Assembly: GCA_010015655.1 (NCBI GenBank)
Contig: ML976672.1
Location: 109,140-151,968, forward strand
Reading direction: 5' to 3'
Length of the DNA: 42,829 bases
DNA from: Bimuria novae-zelandiae CBS 107.79
Taxonomy: Eukaryota > Ascomycota > Dothideomycetes > Pleosporales > Didymosphaeriaceae
The notes under the pieces were generated by a model that was not told the DNA's origin, searched no databases, and worked only from the letters and a program-made list of their open reading frames with translations. Below are positions 41,981 to 42,829 of the stretch, in pieces (positions within the stretch are counted from its first letter, which is position 1; each line of letters starts with the position of its first letter). The position numbers and the translations under genes were made by a program.

Positions 41981-42829
41981 TTCTCCACCGCCCTCTTTAG
42001 CAACCTTTAGACTTTGTCTAGACATACCTACGCTATTTAGCACTATAAGTACCGCGAACGCTGTTCTTAAGGCCCTAGTTAATAAGGCGCGTGCGAGCGT
42101 GGTTGGTACTATTAACTCGTGCTATACCTGCCTTTCTATTATCTTAGATAGCCTTAAGAAGTTTAATTATAAGAAGATAAAGCTCTGCTAGTTTTAGGTT
42201 AAGGAGATGCGTCGTGTCTAGTCTAAGGTAGTGTATGTTAATCTTAGCCTAATAGATTTAGAGGACTACGATTTAATCTGCCGCTATAATGCCTGCTACG
42301 GCGGTAGTAGGGATTATTAGCAGGTAAGTCAGCGCTTTAAGGGTTATATAGGGGTTTTAAGGCTAATTAGTAGCAGATACCTAAAGATAACTTAGAAAAC
42401 GTGTCAAGTGCCCTAATTACCCTTATACCGCGCTTAAGCCAAATTAATACGTATACATGCGACAAGATTAACCTCTCTAGATTAGATAAGACATTAGTAA
42501 AGGCCACCGCGCAGGTACTAGAGACAGAATAGAGCAATATTATTATATAAGTATTATCTAGTATAGTTAAGGGTTATCTAGACTAAGTCGCATAGGGCCA
42601 CCAGATCTAAATTCTGCGGAAACCCGTTAACCCCCTACTACTCGGGTTATGACACCTAGCCTCCTGAGGAGATTATTCTGGTGGTGGGCCTCTTTGTTAA
42701 GGAGAAGCGGAAGAGGAAAGCTTCTGCCATAAAGGGGGGTAGTCTAACCTCCCTAGTTACTACTAGTGCTCTTACCCCTAGGCGCAAGAAGGTTACTCCT
42801 AAGTTAGTAAGGGTCCTTAACCCTAATCC
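41979..42829 (+). pseudogene. Degraded coding remnant of an unidentified element, continues past the window
   Basis: Three plus-strand stretches read as protein. At 41979-42200 there is a run including ALVNKARASVVGTINSCYT. At about 42374-42590, in another frame, there is a run including SALITLIPRLSQINTYTCDK. From 42600 to the end, in the first register, PPEEIILVVGLFVKEKRKRK leads to a Lys/Arg-rich tail. Stops are sparse and of TAG/TAA type. The frame changes suggest indels or two genes. Family unknown; a gag-like or LINE ORF1-like protein is possible. Less RIP-damaged than the Gypsy elements. Confidence 0.4.

Noticed and set aside
1..42829. CRISPR array, tRNA, rRNA, biosynthetic or toxin genes
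   Set aside because: No spaced direct repeats, no tRNA-like cloverleaf and no cellular enzyme motifs were seen; the composition and elements are fungal heterochromatin.

Overview
The window looks like repeat-rich heterochromatin from a filamentous ascomycete (Pezizomycotina-type fungus). I find no complete cellular gene, tRNA, rRNA or CRISPR array. Almost everything that can be read is a decayed transposable element: Ty3/Gypsy elements with chromodomains, Ty1/Copia elements, and Fot1/pogo-type DDE DNA transposons, a mixture typical of such fungi. The decay looks like repeat-induced point mutation (RIP). TpA is abundant, CpA/TpG is scarce in coding interiors, Gln and Trp codons have become TAA/TAG, CpG is kept, and paired LTRs differ mainly by transitions. 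The host species cannot be told from this window.

Layout: 1 to about 250 is ordinary, unmutated sequence with one open frame running in from the left edge. 556-899 is a possible solo LTR. About 1081-2165 (minus) is a pogo/Fot transposase remnant. It is divergent from a second transposase N-terminus at 2281 (plus), and a third transposase C-terminus lies at about 2850-3568 (minus). 3569-16948 is Gypsy element A on the minus strand. Its gag is split by a complete Copia element (Copia-1, 9597-15758) with identical 240-bp-long LTRs and a perfect AGTAC target duplication. 16949-17692 is a plus-strand Gypsy integrase fragment. 17693-25227 is a second Copia element (Copia-2), itself invaded by a Fot-type transposon (17900-19672, TA target site) and a young solo LTR (20403-20604, target duplication AAGAT). 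25609-33033 is Gypsy element D (161-bp LTRs, target duplication TATTG/TATTA, polypurine tract), with about 1.9 kb of extra reading frames after the chromodomain. 33034-34950 is a poorly identified remnant with a terminal-repeat-like block. About 34953-41224 is Gypsy element E, whose gag carries a solo LTR (36305-36573, target duplication AGAAC) and an unusual unmutated patch (about 36140-36990). From about 41480 to the end the sequence is richer in GC and holds a degraded coding remnant I could not identify.

The genes do not act together as a pathway. Each element once encoded its own capsid, protease, reverse transcriptase and integrase, or its own transposase, and all are now broken. In all five reverse transcriptases the catalytic Asp pair has lost one or both Asp residues to Asn. 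The most interesting leftovers are the accessory reading frames in Gypsy D and Gypsy A, the unmutated gag patch in Gypsy E, and the sparing of LTRs relative to coding interiors.
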